The notes under the pieces: generated by a model | What the model was told of the DNA's origin: nothing | The model's database searches: none | What the model saw: only the letters and a program-made list of their open reading frames with translations | In this document: piece after piece, positions 1 through 6,243 of the stretch | Numbering within the stretch: the stretch's first letter is position 1 | Layout: each line of letters begins with the position of its first letter | Made by a program: the position numbers and the translations under genes | Assembly: GCA_945901665.1 (NCBI GenBank) | Contig: CAMDLJ010000126.1 | Coordinates: forward strand, 1-7,337 | Reading direction: 5' to 3' | Length of the DNA: 7,337 bases | Origin: Bordetella parapertussis | GTDB lineage: Bacteria > Pseudomonadota > Gammaproteobacteria > Burkholderiales > Burkholderiaceae

Positions 1-136
1 GCCTGCCAAGCAACCCGAAAGTACACCCCGCCAGCCGCACCCCGCTTGTCACCCAAAGCGCAAGCCAGGTGCATGGCCTTTCGATACAGTCAGTCGTTTT
101 CATCCCCCACCCATTTGCCCACAGGAGAAGCCACCC
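1..136. other. Non-coding leader upstream of the aldolase-family gene
   Basis: I see no gene that can be supported in this stretch, and no convincing end of an upstream gene. A TTGTCA at 46-51 resembles a -35 box, but no good -10 hexamer lies 16-18 bases downstream, so I do not call a promoter. The only clear signal is the ribosome binding site at its 3' end. Confidence 0.6.
123..127 (+). promoter_or_regulatory. Ribosome binding site for the aldolase-family gene
   Basis: AGGAG lies 9 bases before the ATG at 137. It is the strongest Shine-Dalgarno match in the window and fixes the start of the first gene. Confidence 0.8.
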
Positions 137-853
137 ATGAGCACCCAACCCGACCCCTCCCTCATCGACGACCTGGTGTTGGCTAACCACATCTTGGTCA
201 ACCAAGGCGTGCTCGACGGCTTTGGCCACATCAGCGTGCGCGACCCGGCCAACCCGCAACGTTTTTTCATCGCCCGCAGCATGGCCCCAGCCTTGGTGCA
301 AGCCGATGACATCGTGGTCTGTGACCTCGACAGCAACGTGATCGACGAGCGTGGCCGCAAGACCTACTTGGAGCGCTTTATCCATGGCGAAATCTTCAAA
401 ATGCGCCCCGATGTGAATTCGGTCATCCACAGCCATTCGCCGTCAGTGATCCCGTTTGGGGTCACGGGCGCGCGCTTGCGCCCCATCTGCCACATGAGCG
501 GTTTTTTGGGCGCCACCACACCGGTTTATGAAATCCGCCACACCGCCGGTGAAGACTCCGATCTGTTGGTGCGCTCCCACGCATTGGGCAAAGCCCTGGC
601 CGAGACCTTGGGCACCCATGCGGTGGCCTTGATGCGCGGCCACGGCAGCGTGGCCGTGGGCAGCTCGATCAAACAAGTGGTCTACCGTGCCATCTACACC
701 GAGAGCAACGCCCGCTTGCAAGCCATGTCCATGCCCCTGGGCGAGGTCAGCTACCTGACCGACGGCGAGGCCCGCGCCACCGCCGAGATGAACGACCAGC
801 ACCTGGACCGGCCCTGGCAAATGTGGAAGCGCGACGCTTTGGCATCGCGCTAG
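137..853 (+). CDS. Class II aldolase/adducin-family protein (lyase or decarboxylase)
   Basis: This 238-residue cytoplasmic protein has the zinc-dependent fold of fuculose/ribulose phosphate aldolases and related decarboxylases. Visible signature: GFGHISVR (28-35), then E79, a VIHSHSP segment with H98 and H100, and H169 in LMRGHG (165-170). E79 sits 19 residues before H98, the spacing I recall between the catalytic Glu and first zinc His of L-fuculose-phosphate aldolase, so the metal site (H98, H100, H169) and acid/base appear intact. Length is usual for the family. Members include sugar-phosphate aldolases but also decarboxylases in aromatic pathways (for example for dihydroxyphthalate or carboxylated ring-cleavage products). 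Nearby oxygenase genes favour a catabolic decarboxylase or retro-aldolase, which is inference. The start is set by AGGAG at 123-127. A strong hairpin follows the TAG stop by 9 bases, so this gene may be its own transcription unit. Confidence 0.9.
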   Translation: MSTQPDPSLIDDLVLANHILVNQGVLDGFGHISVRDPANPQRFFIARSMAPALVQADDIVVCDLDSNVIDERGRKTYLERFIHGEIFKMRPDVNSVIHSHSPSVIPFGVTGARLRPICHMSGFLGATTPVYEIRHTAGEDSDLLVRSHALGKALAETLGTHAVALMRGHGSVAVGSSIKQVVYRAIYTESNARLQAMSMPLGEVSYLTDGEARATAEMNDQHLDRPWQMWKRDALASR

Positions 854-862
854 ATATGGTCC

Positions 863-896
863 GCACCAGGCGGTCATTGCGATGATCGCCTGGTGC
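863..896 (+). terminator. Strong 15-bp hairpin after the aldolase-family gene
   Basis: The left arm GCACCAGGCGGTCAT and right arm ATGATCGCCTGGTGC pair over 15 positions, with one G-U wobble and a TGCG tetraloop. It begins 9 bases after the stop codon at 851-853. There is no T-run on either side, so it is not a textbook intrinsic terminator. It may be a terminator of the U-less type, a 3'-end mRNA-protecting hairpin, or one copy of a dispersed palindromic repeat. The hairpin is directly visible; its role is inferred. Confidence 0.6.
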
Positions 897-979
897 ATTG
901 ATCCCCTGGCAGCTGACCACCTTGGCCACCCTGCGCCAAGACATCACCAGCCCACGCATTGCACCCCCCACTGAACACC

Positions 980-1864
980 ATGCACATCCCCACACCGACA
1001 CCTTGGCGCGAACTCACCCAAGCCCAACTCGACTGGGCTTACGACCAGACCAACCACGCGCCCAACGCGACCGACGTGCTGCCCGCCTGCGCGGCGTTCA
1101 GCCAAGCGGTGCAAGCGCGTTTGCAAGCGCGTGGCCTGCACCAACGCCATGCCTATGGCGCGCACCCCGATGAAGCCCTCGATTGGTACCGCAGCCCACA
1201 ACCCAGCGGCGTGCTGGTGTTTTTTGTGCATGGCGGGGCCTGGCGACGCGGTCGTGCCCAAGACTATGCGATGGGCGCCGAATGGCTCACCGATGCGGGC
1301 TTTCATGTGGTGGTGCCCGACTTTTCAACCGTCACCGACCGCGACGGCCAACTGGGTGTGCTGGCCGACCAATTGCAACGCGCCCTGGCCTGGGTGGTGC
1401 AGCATGCGGCGGCGCACGGCGCCGATGCCCAACGCGTGGTCTTGGTGGGCCACTCATCGGGCGCGCACCTGGCCGCCACCTTGGCCACCACCGATGTGGC
1501 CACGCGCCCGGCAGGCCTGCGGGTGCGCGGCTTGCTCAGCTGCAGCGGCATGTACGACTTGGAGGCCGTAAGCCACAGCGCGCGCAGCAGTTATGTGCAA
1601 TTCACCCCAGCGCTGGTCGATGCCTTGAGCCCGCAGCGCCACATGGACCGCATCGCCCACCCGGTGCGCTTGCTCATTGGCCAAAACGAGTCGCCCGAGT
1701 TCATCCGCCAAGGGATCGATTTCAATGCCGCCTTGCAAGCCCAAGGCATGGACAGCACCTGGCACATGGGTGCCGGCCTGAACCATTTTGAAATGTTGTA
1801 TTCGCTGGGGCCGGTGGATGGGTTTTTTGCCAAGCACCTGCGCGCCTTGCTCGCCCTGGTTTGA
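980..1864 (+). CDS. Alpha/beta hydrolase, kynurenine formamidase-like/esterase family
   Basis: This 294-residue protein lacks any visible signal peptide and is probably cytoplasmic. It carries the HGGAW oxyanion-hole motif (84-88), the nucleophile elbow GHSSG with S159 followed by AHLAA, a LIGQNESPEFIRQG segment (232-245) where E237 lies at the usual acid position, and H269 in LNHFEML as catalytic His. The N-terminal LDWAYDQTNHAP and the SPEFIRQ block recall arylformamidase-like hydrolases, which hydrolyse N-formylkynurenine; many relatives are plain carboxylesterases. The acid residue looks like Glu rather than the more common Asp. No Shine-Dalgarno sequence precedes ATG 980. An in-frame TTG at 959 would add seven residues but has no better ribosome site, so the ATG is preferred. 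In an aromatic-degradation setting it could release an acid from an ester or amide. The exact substrate is unknown. Confidence 0.85.
   Translation: MHIPTPTPWRELTQAQLDWAYDQTNHAPNATDVLPACAAFSQAVQARLQARGLHQRHAYGAHPDEALDWYRSPQPSGVLVFFVHGGAWRRGRAQDYAMGAEWLTDAGFHVVVPDFSTVTDRDGQLGVLADQLQRALAWVVQHAAAHGADAQRVVLVGHSSGAHLAATLATTDVATRPAGLRVRGLLSCSGMYDLEAVSHSARSSYVQFTPALVDALSPQRHMDRIAHPVRLLIGQNESPEFIRQGIDFNAALQAQGMDSTWHMGAGLNHFEMLYSLGPVDGFFAKHLRALLALV
1110..1133 (+). repeat. Two tandem copies of a 12-bp unit inside the hydrolase gene
   Basis: GCAAGCGCGT occurs at 1111-1120 and again at 1123-1132, giving a 12-base period. It is in frame and encodes a doubled QAR motif (residues about 45-51) in the N-terminal helical part of the hydrolase. 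It is probably a small in-frame duplication with no regulatory meaning. Confidence 0.6.
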
Positions 1865-1866
1865 AA

Positions 1867-1892
1867 CGGCCAGCCCACAGACCTGGTGGCCG
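1867..1892 (+). terminator. Weak hairpin after the hydrolase gene (possible terminator)
   Basis: CGGCCA at 1867-1872 pairs with TGGCCG at 1887-1892, and can extend by two more pairs across a one-base bulge. It starts 3 bases after the hydrolase stop. The stem is short and no T-run follows, so this is only a candidate for the end of the upstream transcript. Confidence 0.25.
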
Positions 1893-1909
1893 CATCGCGT
1901 TAGCCTGAA

Positions 1910-1939
1910 TTGACAAATAACCCTTGCACAAACTAGCAT
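1910..1939 (+). promoter_or_regulatory. Candidate sigma-70 promoter for the dioxygenase operon
   Basis: A perfect -35 TTGACA at 1910-1915 is followed after 18 bases by TAGCAT at 1934-1939, a four-of-six match to TATAAT. The region is clearly more AT-rich than its surroundings and sits in the largest gap between genes. Transcription would start near 1946, leaving a leader of about 40 bases before the ATG at 1985. This is a sequence match only; an 18-base spacer is acceptable but not optimal. Confidence 0.5.
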
Positions 1940-1950
1940 CCACTTCATGC

Positions 1951-1960
1951 ATTTGCAAAT
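1951..1960. promoter_or_regulatory. 10-bp perfect palindrome near the predicted transcription start
   Basis: ATTTGCAAAT is its own reverse complement and lies 11 bases after the proposed -10 box. That places it where a repressor could block transcription. It may be an operator, but short AT-rich palindromes also arise by chance, and no regulator gene is in the window to support the call. Confidence 0.3.
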
Positions 1961-1984
1961 AAATAAAGTGGCAAGCCATTTCCA

Positions 1985-3322
1985 ATGAACATGCCTGCCC
2001 AACACCCCGTTGCCGGCCCAACGCATTGGGACGCCAGCGCATGGGTGCAGCCCCACCGGGTGCATCGCAGCGTTTATACCGACCAGGCGGTGTTTGCCCT
2101 CGAGCAAGAACGCATTTTTCAGCGCGCCTGGGTGTATGTGGGCCACGAGAGCGAGCTGCCCGCGCCCGGCGACCACATCTTGGCCCACATGGGCACCCAA
2201 GAAATTGTGTTGGTGCGCCAAACCGATGGCAGCCTGGCCGCTTTCGAGAACCGCTGCAGCCACCGGGGAGCGCGCTTGGTGGTGCAACCCCAAGGCCATG
2301 CGCGCCAATTCACCTGCGCTTACCACGCCTGGTCGTTTCAGCTCGACGGCCAGTTGCAAGCCATGCCCCTGCCCCAAGGCTATGCGGCAAGCCCAGCCAC
2401 GGCGCAAAGAGGCCTCACCCGCATTCGGCAGGTGCAAAGCTACCGCGGCTTTGTCTTTGCCAGCCACAGCGAACAAGCCGAGCCCTTGGTGGATTTTTTG
2501 GGCGGCCTGGCCAGTGCGCTGGACAACATGGTCGACCGATCCCCCTCTGGCCGTTTGGTGCAAACCGGGGGCCGGTTGCGCATGCTCTACCAGGGCAACT
2601 GGAAGTTGTTCATGGAAAACGCCGTCGATTTGGTGCACCCGATGTTTGTGCATGGCGGCGCGGTGGCGGTGGCACGCCAGCACCCTGAGTGGGCCGCCCA
2701 CGACGGCGTGACCGGTCAAACCACCCAAATGCTGCTGGCCAATGGCTTAAAACTCAGCGAATGGGACGGCGTGGCGTTGCACGCCCACGCGGGCGGCCAT
2801 GTGTACATGGGCGGTTTTTACCGCGGCGGGGTGATCGCCCCCGCGCGCGTTGACCCGGTGTTTGAAGCCTACACATCGGCCCTGACCGAGCGCCACGGTC
2901 CAGAGAAAACCCAAGCGGTGCTGGCGGTGGACCGCTTCAACAACCTGATATGGCCCAATTTGTCGGTGAACTCACGCTTTCAAACCGTGCGCATGGTGCA
3001 ACCCTTGGCGGTAGACCAAACCCTGGTCACCAGCTACTGCTTTGCCATGGAAGGCGCACCGCCCGAGATGCACGCGCTCAGCCTGCGCTTTTTGAACACC
3101 GCCAGCTCGCCGGGCTCGCTGGTGGCCAGCGACGACCTGGAAATTTTCGAACGCTGCCAGCAAGGCCTGAGCAAAGGCCTCAAAGATTGGATCGACACCA
3201 GCCGGGGCTTGGGCGGCGACCAAACCGTCGGCCCCAGCCACTGGCAAGCCCCTGGCACCAGCGAGCTGCCGATTCGCCACCAATTGCAAGCCTGGCTGCA
3301 ATGGATGCGCACCCCCGCCTGA
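1985..3322 (+). CDS. Rieske aromatic ring-hydroxylating dioxygenase, alpha (catalytic) subunit
   Basis: This 445-residue subunit would add both atoms of O2 to an aromatic ring. The N-terminal Rieske domain (about 45-155) binds a 2Fe-2S cluster through C91, H93, C111 and H114 (CxH, 17 residues, CxxH). The C-terminal catalytic domain holds GNWKLFMEN (204-212), bridging D215, then H218 and H223. The third iron ligand is probably D384 in ASDDLEIFERCQQG. All key residues are present. The pattern (YVGHESELP, VDRSPSG, ENxxDxxHxxxxH) recalls the benzoate/toluate/anthranilate group, whose partner is normally a single flavin/2Fe-2S reductase; none is seen here. The substrate is not readable, and the ring acid type is inferred. 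ATG 1985 is used although no clear Shine-Dalgarno precedes it; a second in-frame ATG at 1991 is possible. It is the first gene of the tightly packed operon with its beta subunit next. Confidence 0.95.
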   Translation: MNMPAQHPVAGPTHWDASAWVQPHRVHRSVYTDQAVFALEQERIFQRAWVYVGHESELPAPGDHILAHMGTQEIVLVRQTDGSLAAFENRCSHRGARLVVQPQGHARQFTCAYHAWSFQLDGQLQAMPLPQGYAASPATAQRGLTRIRQVQSYRGFVFASHSEQAEPLVDFLGGLASALDNMVDRSPSGRLVQTGGRLRMLYQGNWKLFMENAVDLVHPMFVHGGAVAVARQHPEWAAHDGVTGQTTQMLLANGLKLSEWDGVALHAHAGGHVYMGGFYRGGVIAPARVDPVFEAYTSALTERHGPEKTQAVLAVDRFNNLIWPNLSVNSRFQTVRMVQPLAVDQTLVTSYCFAMEGAPPEMHALSLRFLNTASSPGSLVASDDLEIFERCQQGLSKGLKDWIDTSRGLGGDQTVGPSHWQAPGTSELPIRHQLQAWLQWMRTPA

Positions 3323-3324
3323 GG
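3321..3324 (+). promoter_or_regulatory. Ribosome binding site overlapping the alpha-subunit stop codon
   Basis: GAGG overlaps the TGA of the alpha gene (TGAGG) and lies 8 bases before the beta ATG at 3333. It suggests translational coupling of the two subunits, which assemble in fixed ratio. Confidence 0.7.
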
Positions 3325-3332
3325 CTTGAAGC

Positions 3333-3818
3333 ATGAACACCCCCACCGACTGGAACCCGCCCGATTGGTACCGTTTTGTGCTGGACGAGGCCGATGTGCT
3401 GGACGCGCGCGGTTTTGTTGCTTGGGTCGATTTGTTCACGGCCGATGGTCGCTATTGGATGCCCACCCACGAACAAGCCTCAGAGGGCGAGCCTGCGCTG
3501 GCCTTGTTTGACGAAACACCCGAAGTGCTGCTGCTGCGCGCCCAGCGTTTGCTGCACCCGATGACCCATGTGCAAACCCCGCCCTCGCGCACCCACCACC
3601 ATGTCAGCGCCGTGCGCTTGCAAGACAGCAACGACAGCGGCGTGGTGGTCAGCTCGGTGCAGTGGATCGTGGAGCAACGCGCTGGCGTGCAACGCCACTT
3701 CAGCGCCAAAGTGTTGCACCGGCTGCTGCGCACCCCCCAGGGCTTGAAAATGGCACTTAAACGCGTGGACCTGATCGACGCCGATGCCGCGCACCGGGCC
3801 CTGCCCTTCCCCTTGTGA
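3333..3818 (+). CDS. Ring-hydroxylating dioxygenase, beta (small) subunit
   Basis: This 161-residue protein is the structural small subunit, with the cone-shaped NTF2/SnoaL-like fold, of an alpha3-beta3 dioxygenase. Family marks are an N-terminal helix with EADVLDARGFVAWVDLF (19-35), ADGRYWMPTH (37-46), the LLHPMTHVQTPPSRTHHHVS segment (73-92) and a C-terminal strand pair ending KMALKRVDLIDAD. Length matches benzoate-type small subunits. It has no catalytic residues of its own. It follows the alpha gene after 10 bases, which supports one enzyme. The usual acidic or YYDxR-type middle segment of benzoate-group small subunits is replaced by ETPEVLLLRAQRLLHP, so the pair is probably a divergent branch. 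Confidence 0.93.
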   Translation: MNTPTDWNPPDWYRFVLDEADVLDARGFVAWVDLFTADGRYWMPTHEQASEGEPALALFDETPEVLLLRAQRLLHPMTHVQTPPSRTHHHVSAVRLQDSNDSGVVVSSVQWIVEQRAGVQRHFSAKVLHRLLRTPQGLKMALKRVDLIDADAAHRALPFPL

Positions 3819-3820
3819 GG
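3817..3820 (+). promoter_or_regulatory. Ribosome binding site deciding the molybdenum-subunit start
   Basis: GAGG overlaps the beta-subunit TGA (TGAGG) and stands 8 bases before ATG 3829. This favours 3829 over the longer in-frame ATG at 3784, which lies inside the beta gene, and over the later ATGs at 3856 and 3874. Confidence 0.7.
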
Positions 3821-3828
3821 CCTTCACC

Positions 3829-6243
3829 ATGGACCCTAGGCCCCACAACGACACCATGAACAGCGACCCCAGCATGGATGCACCGCCCCAGCCACACGAT
3901 TGGGTTGGCCAAAGCCCGCCGCGCGAGAGTGCGCGCCGCTATGTGGCCGGGCGCGGTCGCTACACCGACGATGTGCGCTTGGCCGGCCTGCTGCATGCGG
4001 CCTTTTTGCGCAGCCCCTGGGCCAGCGCCCGTTGGTCTGCGCCCAACCTGAGCGCGGCCCGCGCCCTGCCCGGGGTTCGCGGGGTGTGGCAAGCCAGCGA
4101 CTTGGCGAGCATTTGCCAGACCTGGACCACCGCCTTGGCCACCTTGCCCCAGCACCGCAGCGCGGCCCAAGGCCCGCTGGCCGACGGCCAAAGCCACTGG
4201 CAAGGCCAACCCGTGGTGCTGGTGGTGGCCACCAGCCGCGCCGTGGCCGAAGATGCTTTGGCCTTGATCGACATCGCTTGGGAAGAATGCCCGCCGGTGG
4301 TCGATGCAGCTGCCGCCTTGCAAGCCGACAGCCCGGTGATTCACCCCAGCTTGGGCAGCAACTTGGCGCTGGCGCACCGCATCGGCGGTGACAGCTTTGA
4401 TGCGGTGGCAGCGCTGGCCCATTGCGTGGTCAAGCGCGAACTGGTCTATGCCCGGCACACTGGTGTGCCGCTGGAGGGGCGCGCCATCGTCGCCGAATTT
4501 GACCCTGGCAGCCGCAACCTCACGGTGCACCAATCGACCCAAGTGCCGCAGCAAATGCGCGCCCTGTTGGCCCAGCTGTTTGATCTGCGCGAGACCGATG
4601 TGCGCGTGCTCACCCCCGATGTGGGCGGTGCCTTTGGCATCAAACTGCATGTGTACGACGACGAGATGGCCACCGTGGCGGCATCGGTTTTATTGGGGCA
4701 ACCGGTCAAGTTCATCAGCGACCGCTTTGAGGCCTTCAACAGCGATGTGCATGCACGTTCGCACCGCATCAGCGCCCAAATGGCCTTGGATGCGCAAGGC
4801 ACGGTGCTGGGTTTTGCGCTGGACGACTTGATGGACATTGGCGCTTACTCCATGTACCCACGCACCAGCGTGCTCGAAGGCCTGCAAGTGGTCTCACTGG
4901 TGGGTGCGCCTTATTGCGGCACGGTGCTGCAAGCGCAGCTGCGCGTGGCCTACCAAAACAAAGCGCCGGTGGGCGCATACCGGGGCGTGGGCCAGCCGGT
5001 GGCTTGCGCCATCACCGAGCAATTGATGGACGCCGGTGCGGCCCAACTCGGCCTGGACCCGGCCGAGTTGCGCCGGCGCAATTTCCGCGTCACTGCCCAA
5101 CATGGCGCCACCGGTGCGAATGGCATGGACCTGGGCGGGCTGTCCCACCACGCCTGTTTGGACCGCTTGCTCGAGTTGATGGATTACGATGGTTTGCGCG
5201 CGCAACAGCGCACCATGCGCCAACAAGGCCGCCACTTTGGTTTGGGCTTGGCAGCGTTTGTGGAACTGACCGCCCCGGGCCCCGCGTTTTATGGCGCGGC
5301 CGGTGCGCCCATCACCGCCCAAGACGGTTGCGTGCTGCGCTTAGAGCCCGATGGTGGTGTCACCTGCTTGATCAGCAGCACCGACCAAGGCCAAGGCATT
5401 GACACCGTGCTGCAGCAACTGATTGCACAAAGCCTGCACCTCGACATGGCCGCCGTGCGCGTGGTGCGCGGCGACACCCACAGCGTGCCCGCTGGCGGTG
5501 GCACCTGGGCCTCGCGCGGCATGGTCGTGGGCGGCGAGGCCGCCTTGCTGGCAGCACAACAACTGCTGGCGCAATTGACCCAACTCGCCGCGGCGGTGAT
5601 GCAAGTGGATGTGGCGCAGGTGCAATGGCGTGAGCGGGCTTTTCACCATGGGGCGCACAGCGTGGACTGGCTGCGCTTGGCCCAAATGCTGCACTATCGC
5701 CTGCACGAGTTGCCCGCAGGCCTGCAGCCCCAATCCTTTGCCATGGCCAGCGCCAGCGCGGTGCCCAGCCAGCCCTTCATGGCCTCCAACGGCATCCAAG
5801 CCAGCTGGATTGAGGTCGATGCCGACACCGGCTTTGTGACCCTGCTCAAACACTGGGTGGTGGAAGACTGCGGGCGCGTGCTCAACCCCTTGCTGGCCGA
5901 CGAACAATTGCGTGGCGGTGTGGTGCAAGGCATTGGCGCGGCCCTGTTCGAAGAATGCCGCTACGACGAACAAGGCCAACACCTGACCTCCACCTTGGCC
6001 GACTACCTGGTGCCCATGGCGGGTGAGATGCCCGACATCGTGATCGCCCATGTGCACACCCCGGTGACCCACACCTTGCTGGGTGCCAAAGGCATTGGCG
6101 AGGCTGGCACGATTGGCGCTGGTGCGGCCGTGGCCAATGCGGTGCATGACGCGCTCGCGCCCTGGGGCGTGCACATCGCCCACCAGCCCTACACGCCCGA
6201 AAAAATTCTGCAGGCCCTGGGCCGCGTGGGTCCGCGCGCATGA
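3829..6243 (+). CDS. Xanthine dehydrogenase/CO dehydrogenase-family molybdopterin-binding large subunit
   Basis: An 804-residue cytoplasmic subunit that binds molybdenum cofactor and hydroxylates a carbon centre with water-derived oxygen, typically in N-heterocycles, aldehydes or aromatic thioesters. An N-terminal a/b hammerhead domain (about 35-160, starting ESARRYVAGRGRYTDD) precedes the cofactor-binding domains. Motifs: PDVGGAFGIK (263-272), the active-site loop AYRGVGQP (383-390), DQGQGID (519-525), GGGTWASRG (556-564), CGRVLNP (681-687), and GIGEAG with E758, the probable catalytic Glu. The loop lacks Cys, so it is not a form I CO dehydrogenase; it resembles the form II AYRGAGR loop with the last Arg changed to Gln. 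The expected FAD and 2Fe-2S subunits are absent on both sides. It follows the dioxygenase beta gene by 10 bases and overlaps the next gene by 4. Start chosen by GAGG at 3817-3820. Confidence 0.93.
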   Translation: MDPRPHNDTMNSDPSMDAPPQPHDWVGQSPPRESARRYVAGRGRYTDDVRLAGLLHAAFLRSPWASARWSAPNLSAARALPGVRGVWQASDLASICQTWTTALATLPQHRSAAQGPLADGQSHWQGQPVVLVVATSRAVAEDALALIDIAWEECPPVVDAAAALQADSPVIHPSLGSNLALAHRIGGDSFDAVAALAHCVVKRELVYARHTGVPLEGRAIVAEFDPGSRNLTVHQSTQVPQQMRALLAQLFDLRETDVRVLTPDVGGAFGIKLHVYDDEMATVAASVLLGQPVKFISDRFEAFNSDVHARSHRISAQMALDAQGTVLGFALDDLMDIGAYSMYPRTSVLEGLQVVSLVGAPYCGTVLQAQLRVAYQNKAPVGAYRGVGQPVACAITEQLMDAGAAQLGLDPAELRRRNFRVTAQHGATGANGMDLGGLSHHACLDRLLELMDYDGLRAQQRTMRQQGRHFGLGLAAFVELTAPGPAFYGAAGAPITAQDGCVLRLEPDGGVTCLISSTDQGQGIDTVLQQLIAQSLHLDMAAVRVVRGDTHSVPAGGGTWASRGMVVGGEAALLAAQQLLAQLTQLAAAVMQVDVAQVQWRERAFHHGAHSVDWLRLAQMLHYRLHELPAGLQPQSFAMASASAVPSQPFMASNGIQASWIEVDADTGFVTLLKHWVVEDCGRVLNPLLADEQLRGGVVQGIGAALFEECRYDEQGQHLTSTLADYLVPMAGEMPDIVIAHVHTPVTHTLLGAKGIGEAGTIGAGAAVANAVHDALAPWGVHIAHQPYTPEKILQALGRVGPRA

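Noticed and set aside
959..979. TTG start giving a hydrolase seven residues longer
   Set aside because: There is no Shine-Dalgarno sequence before it, and the added residues show no family similarity. ATG 980 is simpler, though neither start is well supported.
1020..1040. Inverted repeat AAGCCCA/TGGGCTT with a 7-base loop
   Set aside because: It lies within the first codons of the hydrolase and is short enough to be chance in GC-rich coding DNA. No regulatory role can be supported.
1454..2728. A 424-codon open frame on the minus strand opposite the hydrolase and dioxygenase genes
   Set aside because: It spans two well-supported genes and a promoter region on the other strand, and its translation shows no family motifs. 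Long antisense open frames are common in GC-rich DNA.
3784..3828. Upstream in-frame extension of the molybdenum subunit starting at ATG 3784
   Set aside because: It would overlap the beta subunit by 35 bases, has no ribosome site, and ATG 3829 has GAGG at ideal spacing.
3829..6243. Aerobic CO dehydrogenase large subunit (CoxL)
   Set aside because: The active-site loop reads AYRGVGQP and lacks the Cys of the AYxCSFR loop needed for the Cu-Mo site.
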